From NCBI GenBank assembly GCA_964538065.1, contig CAZIDG010000013.1:1-64000 (forward strand): a stretch of 64,000 nucleotides of DNA, in the 5' to 3' direction. The position numbers were made by a program, and so were the translations under genes. Below, piece by piece: positions 33,201 to 43,800 of the stretch. The notes beneath the pieces are model-generated. The model was not told the DNA's origin. It did not search any database and worked only from the letters and a program-made list of their open reading frames with translations. Each line of letters begins with the position of its first letter. Position 1 is the stretch's first letter. Origin of the DNA: G963664225 sp964538065 (GTDB taxonomy: Bacteria; Verrucomicrobiota; Verrucomicrobiia; Limisphaerales; UBA1319).

Positions 33201-34211
33201 GTGAACTGTTTTGTGACCGGTGTTAGCGGATTTGTAGGCGCCAATCTGGCGCATGAGTTGGTGGCGCAAGGCCACAGGGTCAAGGCGCTGGTGCGCGAGG
33301 GAAGCGATTTGCGCGGGACGAAGGGGCTGGATTTCGAGATCATCCGCGGGGATGTTGGCAATAGAGCCCTGCTCGAGCAGGCGATGCGTGGATGCGATTG
33401 GTGTTTCCATGTGGCGGCCAGCTATTACCTGTGGATGAAGGATTATGCCCCCATGTATGCCGCGAATGTGGAGGGCACGAGGAATGTCCTCGAAGCCGCC
33501 GCCGCCGCCGGTTGCCAGCGCATTGTCCATACCAGCACCGTTGGGTGCATTGGCCTGCCCAAAAAAGGCCTCAATGCCGGCCAGTTCGGCAATGAATACA
33601 CGCCGCTCTCTCCGGGGCAGCTCAGCAATCATTACAAGCGCTCGAAATGGCAGGCCGAACAAATCGCCTTGGAGCTTGCCGGCAAGGGGCTTCCGGTGGT
33701 GATTGTGAATCCGAGCACCCCCGTCGGCCCCCGCGATGTCAAACCCACGCCCACGGGCAAAATCATCGTGGATTTTCTGAATCGTAAAATGCCCGCCTTT
33801 GTGGATACGGGACTCAATTGGGTTCATGTCCGGGACGTGGCCATGGGACACATCCTGGCAGCCGAGAAGGGCAAGGTGGGTGAACGGTACATTCTGGGGC
33901 ATGCCGAAGGCAACTGGACCCTGGAACAGATGTTCAAGGTGCTCGAAGAGTTGACGGGTGTGCCTGCCCCCCGTGTCAGGATCCCATACTGGGTCGCCTT
34001 TGGGGCGGGTTGCGTCGATGAATGCCTCTCGAAGATCACCGGCAAGGAGCCCCGGGCTCCCTTGGGAGGCGTGCGCATGGCCCGTTACAAGATGTTTTTT
34101 GATCCGGAGAAGGCAGTCCGGGAGCTGGCGATTCCACAGACCTCACCCCGCCAGGCGCTGCAGGAAGCCGTCGAGTGGTTTCAGGACAACGGATACGTTG
34201 TCAAACGATAG
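33201..34211 (+). CDS. hpnA: HpnA-like NAD-dependent epimerase/dehydratase
   Basis: The protein has 336 residues and starts at GTG; no in-frame ATG precedes the Rossmann fold. The glycine-rich loop (VTGVSGFVGANLA), catalytic YKRSK (Tyr-X3-Lys) and the HpnA-type stretches (VIVNPSTPVGPRDVKPTPTGK, FVDTGLNWVHVRDVAMGH) are very characteristic. HpnA is the hopanoid-associated sugar epimerase family, although related dihydroflavonol-reductase-like proteins exist. No squalene-hopene cyclase or other hpn gene is in the window. A CATAAT box lies 6 bp before the GTG, with no Shine-Dalgarno sequence. Confidence 0.88.
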   Translation: MNCFVTGVSGFVGANLAHELVAQGHRVKALVREGSDLRGTKGLDFEIIRGDVGNRALLEQAMRGCDWCFHVAASYYLWMKDYAPMYAANVEGTRNVLEAAAAAGCQRIVHTSTVGCIGLPKKGLNAGQFGNEYTPLSPGQLSNHYKRSKWQAEQIALELAGKGLPVVIVNPSTPVGPRDVKPTPTGKIIVDFLNRKMPAFVDTGLNWVHVRDVAMGHILAAEKGKVGERYILGHAEGNWTLEQMFKVLEELTGVPAPRVRIPYWVAFGAGCVDECLSKITGKEPRAPLGGVRMARYKMFFDPEKAVRELAIPQTSPRQALQEAVEWFQDNGYVVKR

Positions 34212-34336
34212 ACCGAGGTTGGATCCTCAGGCTCGGGGCAGGAGAGGTTTGGCCACGGGAAAGGCCCCGACCCGCATCGCGATGCGACGCAAGCCGAGGC
34301 CTTTGTTCAAGAGGCCACGGGTGTGGTCAGATGCCC
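34212..34336. other. Convergent spacer between hpnA and the repeat protein
   Basis: This spacer holds a perfect 14-bp palindrome, CGCATCGCGATGCG (34273-34286). No T tract follows, so it is not a standard terminator. The GC content of the spacer makes chance possible. Confidence 0.4.
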
Positions 34337-36451
34337 TTATTTGCGCAGGCGATAAAACGCGGGCGTTGAGCCTGGCGCCACCGAGACAGAGTTGTTCGCG
34401 ACCCCGCTCACGGTCTTCCAATCGGCGGGATTGAAACTGGCTGTGGATTCCAGGGTGTAGCCGCTGGCATCCGCTGGCCAGGAGATGACCACGTTGGCTC
34501 CCGACCGGCCAATCGTCAGGCTGGGCGATTGGACGGGTGTGGGATTGATGGCATAGAGGCCGAAATCATCGATGCCAAAATACCAGCTATCGCTTCCGGC
34601 GTGGGCAAAACGGAAGCGGACTTTGGACTTCTTGTCCGCCTGGGTCAACCGGAACAATTCCACCCGCTTGGAGTCGACAGAATTATCGTCCAGCCGGCCG
34701 CTGATGAAGGGAGCCAGGTCCTGGGTGACGGCCGCCCCAATAAAGGTGGCATAGGTTCCGCCCTTTTCCTCGCCGTTTTCATCGGTGTAAAAGGGAAGAT
34801 CCGAGTATTGAGTCGTCAGCGTGGCCACGGCATCCACAGTGATTTCACCCGTGGATTCATTGGTTTGGTGGAGTACCCACCGGCTATCAATCATATAAAC
34901 CACCGGCAGCCAGGTCGCGCCTTGATCCACGGAGTATTCCACAGCGCCGATGCTGTCCTGGTTTTGCTCCCAGAGGGAATGGAACGAAAGGTAGACATTC
35001 GTCCTGCTGGAGAGGTCGAAATCAGGTGTGAAGACATAATCCACCTGGCTGCGGCCATTGCGATACCCCGAGGTGCTGAAGAGAAAACGCCCGCTGGCCA
35101 GGGGGACATCGAGCACCTTGCCATTGACCACATTGTTGGGATTCGGGTTCAACACACGGTGGTAGTCCTCCTGCTGGCTCAGCGGCGCATCAGGAAGGCT
35201 GTAGGGGATGAAGGTCCCGGTGAACCGCTGGGCATCCACCACCACCCATGACGCGTAGGATGCGGAGTCCAGATTGCCCAGGTCAAGATCCGTGTTGAGG
35301 ACCTCGGTGTAGTTCGTCTGAGTCCATCCCGTGGGCAGTTGTCCTTCGGGAGTGCTGTCGAAGTTCTCAAAGTAAATCGGTGCCGGCAGGACGATGTTGC
35401 GGTACTCAATCACGGAGAACGCCACCTCGTTGGTGAAGCGGTTGCTGGGAGTTGCGTTGTCGGCAAACACCAGCCGCGCGACGTGGCTTGAGCCGGGCGC
35501 ATAGAGGGTCTGGTTGGTATAGGTGACGGTTACCAGATCGGCTTCCTGCTGGACGATGCAGGATGCAGGGGTCCCATCGATCGTCAATGCAACGGAGTTG
35601 GTGACGACTTTCGATGTCCCGTTGGTGATGGCCGCCATATAGGGGACCACCGGCGGCTGGTTGCTGCTGTTGTTGGCGGGCTTGAGCGTCAGAATCCGCG
35701 GCGTGAGGGAGGCCGACTCGGCCACCGTGATGGTGTTGCTGGCAATGATTTCATAGCTGTCATTGACCATCAGGTAGGCGACGTACCTGCCGACCTGGGA
35801 CAAGCCTGTGGAAAAGCTGATCGAGCCCTCGGTCACAGCGCTGTTGCCCGCCTGTGTGCCGTCCAGATAGCACCACAACGTGGACGTTGGACCGCCGCCA
35901 GGGGTCTGACCTTCCTGGTAAATGCCGATCCAATCCTTGACATTGCCAGGGGCATTATTGAACGAAATGGTGATCGGCTGGCTGGGTGTATATTTCCTGT
36001 TATCAGCCCGAATCCGGGGACTGTAGGGGTCCACCACCATGAAGGTATTGGTGGCCAATATGGTGTAGCCGTCGTTTTCGAGGAGATAGGTGTACCAAAG
36101 CCCGGGAGCAGTAAGCCCCCCGGTAAAGGTCACTGCGCCTTCCTTGAGACCGGTCGTTCCACTCTTGGTGTTATCGACATAAAGCCACAAGGTCGAAGGC
36201 GTGGGGCCCGGTTCAACCCCTTCGGGGTATACGCCAATCCAATCCTTGCTGTTGCCAGGACCGTTGTTGAAACTGATGGAGATGTCTTCATCGGTGAAAT
36301 AGGTTTCGTAAGTGGACTCCAGGGCTGGTGTCTGGGCCTGGGCGGACCATAGGCTGGCAAGAGACAGGCACAGAGCCGACACGAGTGGCTGCCAGCGCCT
36401 TGATCGACGCCGGACATCCAGGTGGGAGACAGTGGTCGTTTTTACATTCAT
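34337..36451 (-). CDS. Large secreted protein with two tandem beta domains
   Basis: The protein has 704 residues from the ATG at 36451. A long signal peptide ends near SLWSAQAQ. Two tandem repeats of about 107 residues follow, sharing ISFNNxPGNxKDWIGxYxEGxxPG, PSTLWxY and YLxxNDxYxIxAxNT; they resemble the N-terminal beta-sandwich of purple acid phosphatases and SKICH-type domains, but no phosphatase follows. A beta-rich region with an FxENFDS..LPTGW pattern precedes a C-terminal domain (VVISWPADASGYTLESTASF, AFYRLRK) typical of Verrucomicrobiota surface proteins. It is probably a secreted adhesin or substrate-binding protein. The real function is unknown. Confidence 0.75.
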   Translation of the reverse strand: MNVKTTTVSHLDVRRRSRRWQPLVSALCLSLASLWSAQAQTPALESTYETYFTDEDISISFNNGPGNSKDWIGVYPEGVEPGPTPSTLWLYVDNTKSGTTGLKEGAVTFTGGLTAPGLWYTYLLENDGYTILATNTFMVVDPYSPRIRADNRKYTPSQPITISFNNAPGNVKDWIGIYQEGQTPGGGPTSTLWCYLDGTQAGNSAVTEGSISFSTGLSQVGRYVAYLMVNDSYEIIASNTITVAESASLTPRILTLKPANNSSNQPPVVPYMAAITNGTSKVVTNSVALTIDGTPASCIVQQEADLVTVTYTNQTLYAPGSSHVARLVFADNATPSNRFTNEVAFSVIEYRNIVLPAPIYFENFDSTPEGQLPTGWTQTNYTEVLNTDLDLGNLDSASYASWVVVDAQRFTGTFIPYSLPDAPLSQQEDYHRVLNPNPNNVVNGKVLDVPLASGRFLFSTSGYRNGRSQVDYVFTPDFDLSSRTNVYLSFHSLWEQNQDSIGAVEYSVDQGATWLPVVYMIDSRWVLHQTNESTGEITVDAVATLTTQYSDLPFYTDENGEEKGGTYATFIGAAVTQDLAPFISGRLDDNSVDSKRVELFRLTQADKKSKVRFRFAHAGSDSWYFGIDDFGLYAINPTPVQSPSLTIGRSGANVVISWPADASGYTLESTASFNPADWKTVSGVANNSVSVAPGSTPAFYRLRK

Positions 36452-36512
36452 GGCATTTATTTCTTTTGTTGAGTGTGAGTTATGGAAAATCATCCCCGCA
36501 TGGAGCGTGGTT

Positions 36513-37004
36513 TCAGGGCGTGCATATGACGGCTGGCGTTCCATCCTGTCCCATGTGCAGCCATTCACTGACGATGGCTTCCCCTTCGGGTGTGGCGAGG
36601 GAATACCAGTTGGTTTGCGACGCCCGGCAGACAAATCGATGTGCTTGTGCCAGACCCCGCCCCATCTGCGGCGAGGTGCCCGTGGCCTGGGCCTGCTCCA
36701 TTTGTTGCTTCAACTCCGGTGAGTACTTTTCGAGGTAGGCGATGGTCCAGGACGCCTTGTCCCTGGGATTTCCAGTGGTGGACACGACCACGGCTCTCAC
36801 AGCGTCGCACTCCGTGCCGTGCAGGCCGCGGATGGGGGGAATGGCGTTGCGAGGGCCGGTAAAAAGTTGTTTTTCCGAAAGATCATAAAAGAAGGTTTTA
36901 TCCTCCTTGTCCACGCCCCCCAGGAAATGCCTGGCCACGAGGCAGACGGCTCCTGCCAGCAACACCGTGGTGGCAATCACCTTCAATCGCTCAGAATTTG
37001 CCAT
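36513..37004 (-). CDS. Hypothetical membrane-anchored protein
   Basis: The protein has 163 residues with one N-terminal helix (VIATTVLLAGAVCLVARHF), so it is probably anchored with the rest outside. The soluble part has FYDLSEKQLFTGPRNAIPPI and an acidic helix, then WLHMGQDGTPAVICTP. This is typical of uncharacterised proteins found beside prepilin-like genes in Verrucomicrobiota and Planctomycetota. It lies 14 bp downstream of the prepilin-like gene and is presumably in one operon with it. The catalytic role is unknown. Confidence 0.7.
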   Translation of the reverse strand: MANSERLKVIATTVLLAGAVCLVARHFLGGVDKEDKTFFYDLSEKQLFTGPRNAIPPIRGLHGTECDAVRAVVVSTTGNPRDKASWTIAYLEKYSPELKQQMEQAQATGTSPQMGRGLAQAHRFVCRASQTNWYSLATPEGEAIVSEWLHMGQDGTPAVICTP

Positions 37005-37018
37005 AGGAGACGATCATG

Positions 37019-37807
37019 TCATTTGTGAGGCCGGGCCTTGACGGACCACCAGCAGGCATTGGCGTTGCACGGAATGTTGGCCGCGCTCAGGAGGGTTGCG
37101 CTCCCATCCCCCATGCCATAATTGCCCTTGCGGTTATGCCGGACGGCGCCTTTGTCCCCCTGTGCGAGCCGGTTGAATCCTGCGCTGTTGGCGTTGCCAA
37201 TCTCCTTCCAGATCCACCATCGATCCTGCGGCCAGACCCCAAAAACATCGCTGTTCCCATCGCCAAAGAGAATCAGCCGGGAGGGAGCTTCGATGCTCGT
37301 GGATTTGCACAGGTTGTTCTCGTAACCTTCAGGGCGTCCAAATGGTGGAGGGGCGCCTCCGGAGAGCCAATGGACATTGACGGCCCCAATGCCGCTGGGG
37401 ATGTCAATTTCACCCGAGGTGAATTGTCCCAAAACGGCCGGGGTGGGCGTTTTGGAATTTGAAGGCTTGGCATTCGCATAGACTTCCTGCTTTTCCGAGG
37501 GGCAGTCATACATGCGGGAGTTTTTGCCCAGATAGGGGTATAAATAAGGACGCCAGCTCGATTCAAACCCGGAAAACCTGGCCTGTATGGGAGGGAAATA
37601 CTCCCGGTTGTCCTGGGAATAAACCTGTGTCGCCAGCACGAGCTGGCGCATCCCATTCAGGCAGGCGATCTGCTGTCCTTTGGCCTTTGCCTGGCTCAAC
37701 GTTGGCAAAAGCATCGATGCCAGGATCGCGATAATGGCGATAACCACCAAAAGCTCAATAAGGGTAAAACCTCCGACGTCCTGGCCTTTCTGTGGAGACA
37801 TGGGCAT
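37019..37807 (-). CDS. Prepilin-type N-terminal cleavage/methylation protein (H-X9-DG type)
   Basis: The protein has 262 residues; an ATG two codons later is also possible. The prepilin signal is perfect: G/FTLIELLVVIAIIAILASMLLP. The C-terminal part shows the typical VRHNRKGNYGMGDGSA segment of the DUF1559-like/H-X9-DG family, which is abundant in Planctomycetota and Verrucomicrobiota. These proteins are processed by prepilin peptidase and belong to type II secretion/pseudopilus-like systems. In this genome group there are many copies, usually in carbohydrate loci. Confidence 0.9.
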   Translation of the reverse strand: MPMSPQKGQDVGGFTLIELLVVIAIIAILASMLLPTLSQAKAKGQQIACLNGMRQLVLATQVYSQDNREYFPPIQARFSGFESSWRPYLYPYLGKNSRMYDCPSEKQEVYANAKPSNSKTPTPAVLGQFTSGEIDIPSGIGAVNVHWLSGGAPPPFGRPEGYENNLCKSTSIEAPSRLILFGDGNSDVFGVWPQDRWWIWKEIGNANSAGFNRLAQGDKGAVRHNRKGNYGMGDGSATLLSAANIPCNANACWWSVKARPHK

Positions 37808-38028
37808 GCTTCTGCGGAGTGTACTGTTCCCAACGCATGCCAAACCCAATGGGCGAGGGGTGATTGCCTTACGCTGCATAGGTTTACTATGCAGTCTCAT
37901 CTACAGGACTGTCATTGAATTGTCCAATATATAATGAAAATAACGGCGGGCCTGGTTGCGGGGAAAATTCCTCTCAATGGCGGACGGGTTGGCGGCCATG
38001 GGCTCGATCTACAATTCCAGCGCCGTGC
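37808..38028. other. Intergenic region upstream of the prepilin-like gene
   Basis: AT-rich around 37890-37940 (ATATATAATG), which probably holds the promoter of the prepilin-like gene. I saw no other gene or clear hairpin. Confidence 0.4.
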
Positions 38029-40857
38029 CTAGTTTTTCGCTGTGGCCACGCCCGGACGATCCATTCGATATCGGTAGTCGGGCCACAGGGGGCAATTCAA
38101 ATCAATCCAGCACTTGATCCGCTGCATTTCGTCGTTACTTAAACGGACGTCATGATGCCCGGCATCTAAAATCCGCCACAACTTGCTCTTGAGCGTGCCG
38201 AAACTCATCGGCTCGGCCAGACGATGCTCCTGGCCCCAGGTGTAGTCGAAATAATGCACCCAGCCGCCCTCGACCAATGTCCGGTACGAGGCGGGCACGC
38301 CTTCGGCATCGCACTTTCTGGTCAAATCCATGCGCGGACTGTCTTGGGCGTTGTGACAGCGGACGCACTGTGACTCCCATACCGGTTGGACCACGTGTTC
38401 ATACGCGAAGGGTCCTGCACCCCAGGGAGGCGGTTGCAGTTCGCTCGGAGCGCGATTGAGAGCCATCAAGCGTTTGGAGGCGGCGGGGGGAGTGGTCGAG
38501 CGCGGTTCGTGGCAACCCACGCAACTCCGCTGCTCGCCCGGTTGGAGTTGCACCACGCTGCGCATGCGCTGGAGCTCGTTGAAGTCCTTATCCAGGGCCT
38601 GAAAATAGAGCACCTTGCCCGCGGGCGCGTGGAAGCTGGCCGAGCCATCGTCCTCGACCGGGACGGTCCCCCAAACGCTTTTGGCCACATAGCTTGGCCA
38701 GCCATTGGGACCGGCGACCTTATGGGTGGGGGAGGCATACCAGTCCTGGAAGGCCTCGTGGTCCTTCTGGTATTCCCCGCTGGGCAGCTGCTGCAGGTCC
38801 GACCGCAATTCCTGGCAGACGCGCAGGTATTTTACGCTGCCACGCGGGACTTCAGACCCCAATCCCTCGTAGACATTGGCGACCATGAAATGTCCCTGTT
38901 CCGGGTGGTCGGTCCGGGATTCCTGGAGGCGCCCTAGAATGGGAGGGGATGCTGTGGGACGCAAGAGAGTGGGCGACATGCTGCCGATGGCAGGATCCAG
39001 GTACAATATCTCACGATTGCCATAACGATCGATGACATAAAGGCCAAATTTGTCCCAGGGCGCATGGCTGCAGAGGAAATAATCCTGGCTGATGGGCACG
39101 GGATCGCGGAAACACTGTTTGCGAAGCCAGGTCATGTGATATTGGGGCTTGATGTCCGGCGTGATGTTTCGGATGGCCTGGGGATTGGATCGCCCCATGG
39201 CGGGATTAATCAGGGCAATCGGCCCGTTGAGGTCGCCCCCGTGGGACACGAGGGTGCAGACGATCTCGGATGACCCGGGAACTTCATGGCCATTGGCATA
39301 GCAATTCAGCGTGTTGTTGCCAAAGATCATCTCCGGATGAGTCCCATCGGGCCGGATGGCCCACAGGGTGTGGCCGAAATCAGCGCCTTTATCCAGATAT
39401 TCCGAGCGCATCCACAAAATGCGGCCATCGTTCATCAACGAGGGCGTCCATTCGCTCAAATTGGCATGGGAGAGAGGCTGAATCCCTGAGCCGTCCAGTT
39501 CCATTCGAAAGAGCACAAACGCCTGAGGGCGCCAGCAGAGAAACCGCGCCTTGCAGCGTGTGCTGATGAAGGCCATGCCGCCATCAGGCAGCGGACGCGG
39601 GAAGAAATCATGAAACGGACCGCTGGTGATGGGCGTGGCCGCCGTGCCATCGGCATTCATGGCCCAGAGATGAAAATAATCCTCCTTGGTTGTTCGATAA
39701 GCAAAATAGACGCGGCGCGAATCAAAGCTGGCCACGGGATCGCGGGCGATGCCATTGGTCGCATCAAACAGGACCTTGATTTGTGCACGGCCGGGGTCCA
39801 GTCGTTGCTGGGCACGGGGAATGGTCAGGAGGCATACCCCGCCGCCAGGGCCTCCCGCAGCATCCAGAATGACGCTGTAGTTGTGCGACGGCTCATAGGG
39901 GTGGCGTTTGACAAACAGGATGTGTTTCAGTGGCGCCAGTTGAGGCTCGCGAAGGAAAAGCTGGCGTTTGGCCAGGCGCGCACGGAAATAGAGGTCCTGC
40001 TGCCTGCTCGCGGTGTCCGCCACGCGAGGCAGGGCGAGCGACTCCTCCCGCAAGGCTGCCAGCATGGTGCGTTCCTGGCCGGCCTCCATGCCCTGCGCTT
40101 CAAAACGGGTGAGCATCTCCTCCATTTGATTGAGAACGCGGCGGATGGGGTCCTGCGAATCAACCGCCTGCCCTGTGGCTTTTTCGCAATCGAATGCGTA
40201 GTGAAGCAGATCCGATTCCTGAAGGGGGCCCTCGGGCAGGGAAGGGGCATTCCAGCCTGCATGGGCCACCGTTTCCCACTTTTCCCCATCAAGGGAGACT
40301 CGGACCTCGACATTGCCGGGATGGCGATCGGTGAAGGATCCATTGCGGTCGCGGGAGAACACAACCCTGCCGATGCGCGATGTCCCGGGAAATTCGATCT
40401 GAACCCATTCCTTTTGGGCCCCGGCTGCGATCCAACTGTGACTGTTGCCCTGGAGGCCGTCATTGAGATGCGGGACTTGATGAATGGCGTAGCCGGGAAG
40501 ACACGAGGATGCTGTGGCCTTTCCTCCGTTGGCCGACAAGGCCAGGTTGCGTTCTCCTTCGGGGGCGTACACCTCCAACTCGTCAATGCAGGGCTGTCCC
40601 GCAGGACTGTCCGTCAGGATTAGCCGGATGAAGCGGGCGTCTTTGCCGGGGAAGGACAGCACGTTGGCCTTGTTAGGCTCAAAGGACATGACCTGTGCGG
40701 GAATGGTTGGACACGCCAGCAGCAGGGGCAAAAGGCATCCGAGCCATTGTGCCAGGCGGCGGTGCGACCATCGGCGTGCCCCGGCCAGGATCGTGGTTGG
40801 CCACAAACGGCCCTCAAACACGATCGAGCATCTCCGCCTGGAGTTCACAGTCCTCAT
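38029..40857 (-). CDS. F5/8C plus HzsA-like dihaem protein
   Basis: The protein has 942 residues, exported by a long N-terminal segment (WLGCLLPLLLACPTIPAQ). An F5/8 type C (discoidin) carbohydrate-binding-like domain covers about 60-200 (FIRLILTDSPAGQPCIDELEVYA). A TolB-like beta-propeller and the hydrazine-synthase-alpha-like middle region cover about 290-720. The C-terminus has two c-haem motifs, CVGCH at 779-783 and CVRCH at 831-835. Proteins of this type are common in Planctomycetota and Verrucomicrobiota outside anammox, and hydrazine synthesis is not implied. Its ATG overlaps the stop of the GH2 gene upstream by 4 bp (ATGA). Confidence 0.82.
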   Translation of the reverse strand: MRTVNSRRRCSIVFEGRLWPTTILAGARRWSHRRLAQWLGCLLPLLLACPTIPAQVMSFEPNKANVLSFPGKDARFIRLILTDSPAGQPCIDELEVYAPEGERNLALSANGGKATASSCLPGYAIHQVPHLNDGLQGNSHSWIAAGAQKEWVQIEFPGTSRIGRVVFSRDRNGSFTDRHPGNVEVRVSLDGEKWETVAHAGWNAPSLPEGPLQESDLLHYAFDCEKATGQAVDSQDPIRRVLNQMEEMLTRFEAQGMEAGQERTMLAALREESLALPRVADTASRQQDLYFRARLAKRQLFLREPQLAPLKHILFVKRHPYEPSHNYSVILDAAGGPGGGVCLLTIPRAQQRLDPGRAQIKVLFDATNGIARDPVASFDSRRVYFAYRTTKEDYFHLWAMNADGTAATPITSGPFHDFFPRPLPDGGMAFISTRCKARFLCWRPQAFVLFRMELDGSGIQPLSHANLSEWTPSLMNDGRILWMRSEYLDKGADFGHTLWAIRPDGTHPEMIFGNNTLNCYANGHEVPGSSEIVCTLVSHGGDLNGPIALINPAMGRSNPQAIRNITPDIKPQYHMTWLRKQCFRDPVPISQDYFLCSHAPWDKFGLYVIDRYGNREILYLDPAIGSMSPTLLRPTASPPILGRLQESRTDHPEQGHFMVANVYEGLGSEVPRGSVKYLRVCQELRSDLQQLPSGEYQKDHEAFQDWYASPTHKVAGPNGWPSYVAKSVWGTVPVEDDGSASFHAPAGKVLYFQALDKDFNELQRMRSVVQLQPGEQRSCVGCHEPRSTTPPAASKRLMALNRAPSELQPPPWGAGPFAYEHVVQPVWESQCVRCHNAQDSPRMDLTRKCDAEGVPASYRTLVEGGWVHYFDYTWGQEHRLAEPMSFGTLKSKLWRILDAGHHDVRLSNDEMQRIKCWIDLNCPLWPDYRYRMDRPGVATAKN

Positions 40858-43800
40858 GGTTTGGAGGGATAGCCAAGTTCCCGGAGCGTTGCCGCAAAAT
40901 CCGTGGGCAGCGGAAGGGCCGGACCCTGGGCGGCGGCCTGGGCGCAGGACACAATATTGAGCAGCAGGCGGCCGGCGGCAGGATGACGGTCCACCTGGTC
41001 CAGCACGTTAAAGGTATTGAGGTAGAATTTCCCATGCCCCAGCGGATACGCCCCCAACATCAGGCCCGAAGCATAGCCATCGGGGCGGCTCGAGTGGCAA
41101 ATGGCAAACGCGGCTGCGGCGACCTCCTGAGGGGTGTCCTGGCCTTCGTAAAACACACTGGTGATCAAGGGGCCATAGTAATCCCAATCCATGATGCCCG
41201 GCGCAGGCATGTGCGCGAACAGGGAATGGCGGGCGGCCACGCATTCCTTGTGATACAGCCAGTCGGAGAACTGTGTTAAACGGCCCTTGTTCTTCAAGGG
41301 GAGCCAGCCAACGGGATCATTGTCCTTCCGAAAGACACCGGGATCGAGAAAGACGGCCGCACAGCCCTGGGCAATCTGTTGGAGGAGATGGGCGCGATCC
41401 TCGTCCGTCAGTGTGGGAGCCCCCACCAGCAACACCTGCCGCGCATCGTTGCCGGCCGGTTTCCATGGGGTTACCGTGACGCCGCGAGCCGCAAGCCAGG
41501 CTTGAACCCGGGCGTCGATTCCCAAGCCTGCAACCGGAATGGCCGGAGTGGCGGCCTGGGTTGCTTCAGGCTCGGACAGGTGGAATGTGAGGCGGCCAGC
41601 AGCCGGAGCCCCACCATGCTCGAAGGTGGCAACAAGGGTGTATCGGCCTGCCGGACCGGCGAGTGTGACGTCCTCACTGAACACGGGAAAGGCCAGTGGG
41701 CCCTCCTCTCCGCTGGCAGGCTGGGGAACGACCGCCTCGAGCTTTTTCTCCCAGGCGACCCCTTGAGGCCCCATGACTCGCAAACAAACCGGATAGCGAC
41801 CGGGCTTCAGCACATCCTCGTTCGCGAGGATGGCCTCGAGCTTGACGGGGCGTCCTGCATAAGCATGCATGGGGGAAGCGAAAAGACACCAGCGCAGGGG
41901 GGCAAACCCCTCCTGAAGCGCATCGACGATGCCAGGCTTGAACTCGCGCCAGAAGGTCCACAAGCCCTCGCCTGTATAGCCATGGTCGAGCATCCCGGTC
42001 AGATTGTACCCGCAAATCTTCGGATTCGAGCGAATCAGGCTTAATCCCAGCTCGCGCTGCCGGACGTGCAGACGTTGACTTTCCCGGAGCATGTCCTCAG
42101 GAAAGGCGTACACGCCATTCATGCCAAGACGGCGCCAGTCTGCGGCGAGCTTCTCCTCGGTCTGTTTGAAGTATTTAAAGTCATCCCAATCCGGATTGGC
42201 TCCAATCTGCTCGTAGTGGCGCAGTTCCCGAATGGCATTCATCAGGCTGCCGATGCCGTACTCGGAAAGAAACACGGGCTTGGAATCCCTGCCAAGATTG
42301 CGGATGCCGGCCTCGATGGCGGGTGTATGGGGTGTGCTTGGATAAACATGGGCGTCCCCTGCGCCTTCAAAGTAACCTCCCCAAGGGCCTCCCTTGGCGG
42401 TGCCCGCATAGTTGGGATTCTCCACGCCCCACATGTGCTGCCATTGGGTCTGGCCCGGGTTGCAGACCGACCCGACGTTATATTGGCCATCCCAGCGACC
42501 GCTTTGCTGAAGCACCAGACGCGTGTCGTCCAGCGATCGCAGCAGCCCCAGACTTGCCTGGGCATGCTGGGACATGGGGCCGTTTCCCATTTCATTCACC
42601 AGGCCAAAGATGACGATGCTGGGGTGATTCCGGTCACGCAGAATCATTTCGCGCAAATTGGCGTCGAAGCGCTCGGCCATTTTGGGGGAATCCGCCAGGA
42701 GCCATGAGGCCAGGTTTTCCTCATAGACCATCAATCCCAGCTCGTCGCAGAGGTCGAGTTGATAGGGGTGAGCCATGCCGGCGATGAAACGCACGGTGTT
42801 GAAGCCGCAAGCCTTCATGTAAACCAGATCCTTGCGCAGCAGGTCGAGAGCCTCCGCTGGCGGGAGGATGGCGCCGACAGGGCAGTGGTTCCCGGTATGC
42901 GCGCTTTTGAGGAACAATCGCTTGCCGTTGAGCCTGAAATACCCCTTCTCAACCCTCAGTTCCCGGAAGCCAAACCGCGTCAGGCGCTCGTCTCCTTCGG
43001 GGTGGCCATCATAGGCGGCGCGCGTCGTGAGGTGGTACAAATAAGGGTCCTCCGGCCCCCAGAGATGAGGCTGGGGAACGGTCAAAAGACAATCCACGAC
43101 GCTGACCCCTGGGGGAATCGGCCGTTCGAGGTTCAATCGAGCCATGGCCTCGCCGGAGGTCGCGGGGGCGATGGTCCAGTGCAGCCGCCCGGCCACCGCA
43201 GAAGGGGTGGCGTTGGAGAAAGTCACCTGGACGCGCACCTCGCCATTGGTCCAGTTCGGCCGCGCAAATACATCGGTGATGCGAAGGGCGGGGACCCAGA
43301 ACACCTCGACGGATTCGGTGATGCCGCCACTGTTATAGGAACCGCCCACGCCGATGCCGCTGGGCACCTTGTTTCGGTGAGGCGTCTGGTCGAGCACGAT
43401 GCCATCAATGGGTTCGGCCTTGGGATTCAACACCCGGACCGCCAGCCGATTGGTCTGTCCGGGTTTGATCGAGGAAGTCACGTCCAGGGTGAAGGGCGTC
43501 TCTCCGCCTTCGTGCCCTCCCACGTCGATGTCATTCAGCCACACCCGGGCCAGATAATCGACGGCGTGAAATCGGATCAGGCAACGATCCTGAGAGCGGG
43601 GAGCGGGTGGAATGACAAATTCGCGCCAATACCATGCCACACCATGGTAGCCCGGGAGCGATTCCTGCAGAATCCCTGGAACACGGGCTGGTTTGGCCCC
43701 GTCAGCCGGTTTTTGAAACCAGGCCTGGTTCTGGCCGGCGTTGGCAGGATCGCCCGCCACCCGCCAGTCCCCGCCATCCAGGGAAACATACGAGGATGTC

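Noticed and set aside
34273..34286. Perfect 14-bp palindrome after hpnA as a terminator or operator
   Set aside because: There is no loop, no T tract and no second copy near a promoter, and the local GC content is high enough for chance.
38029..40857. Hydrazine synthase, hence anammox metabolism
   Set aside because: Only the HzsA-like middle domain is shared. No beta/gamma subunit or hydrazine dehydrogenase is present, and such proteins are common outside anammox bacteria.
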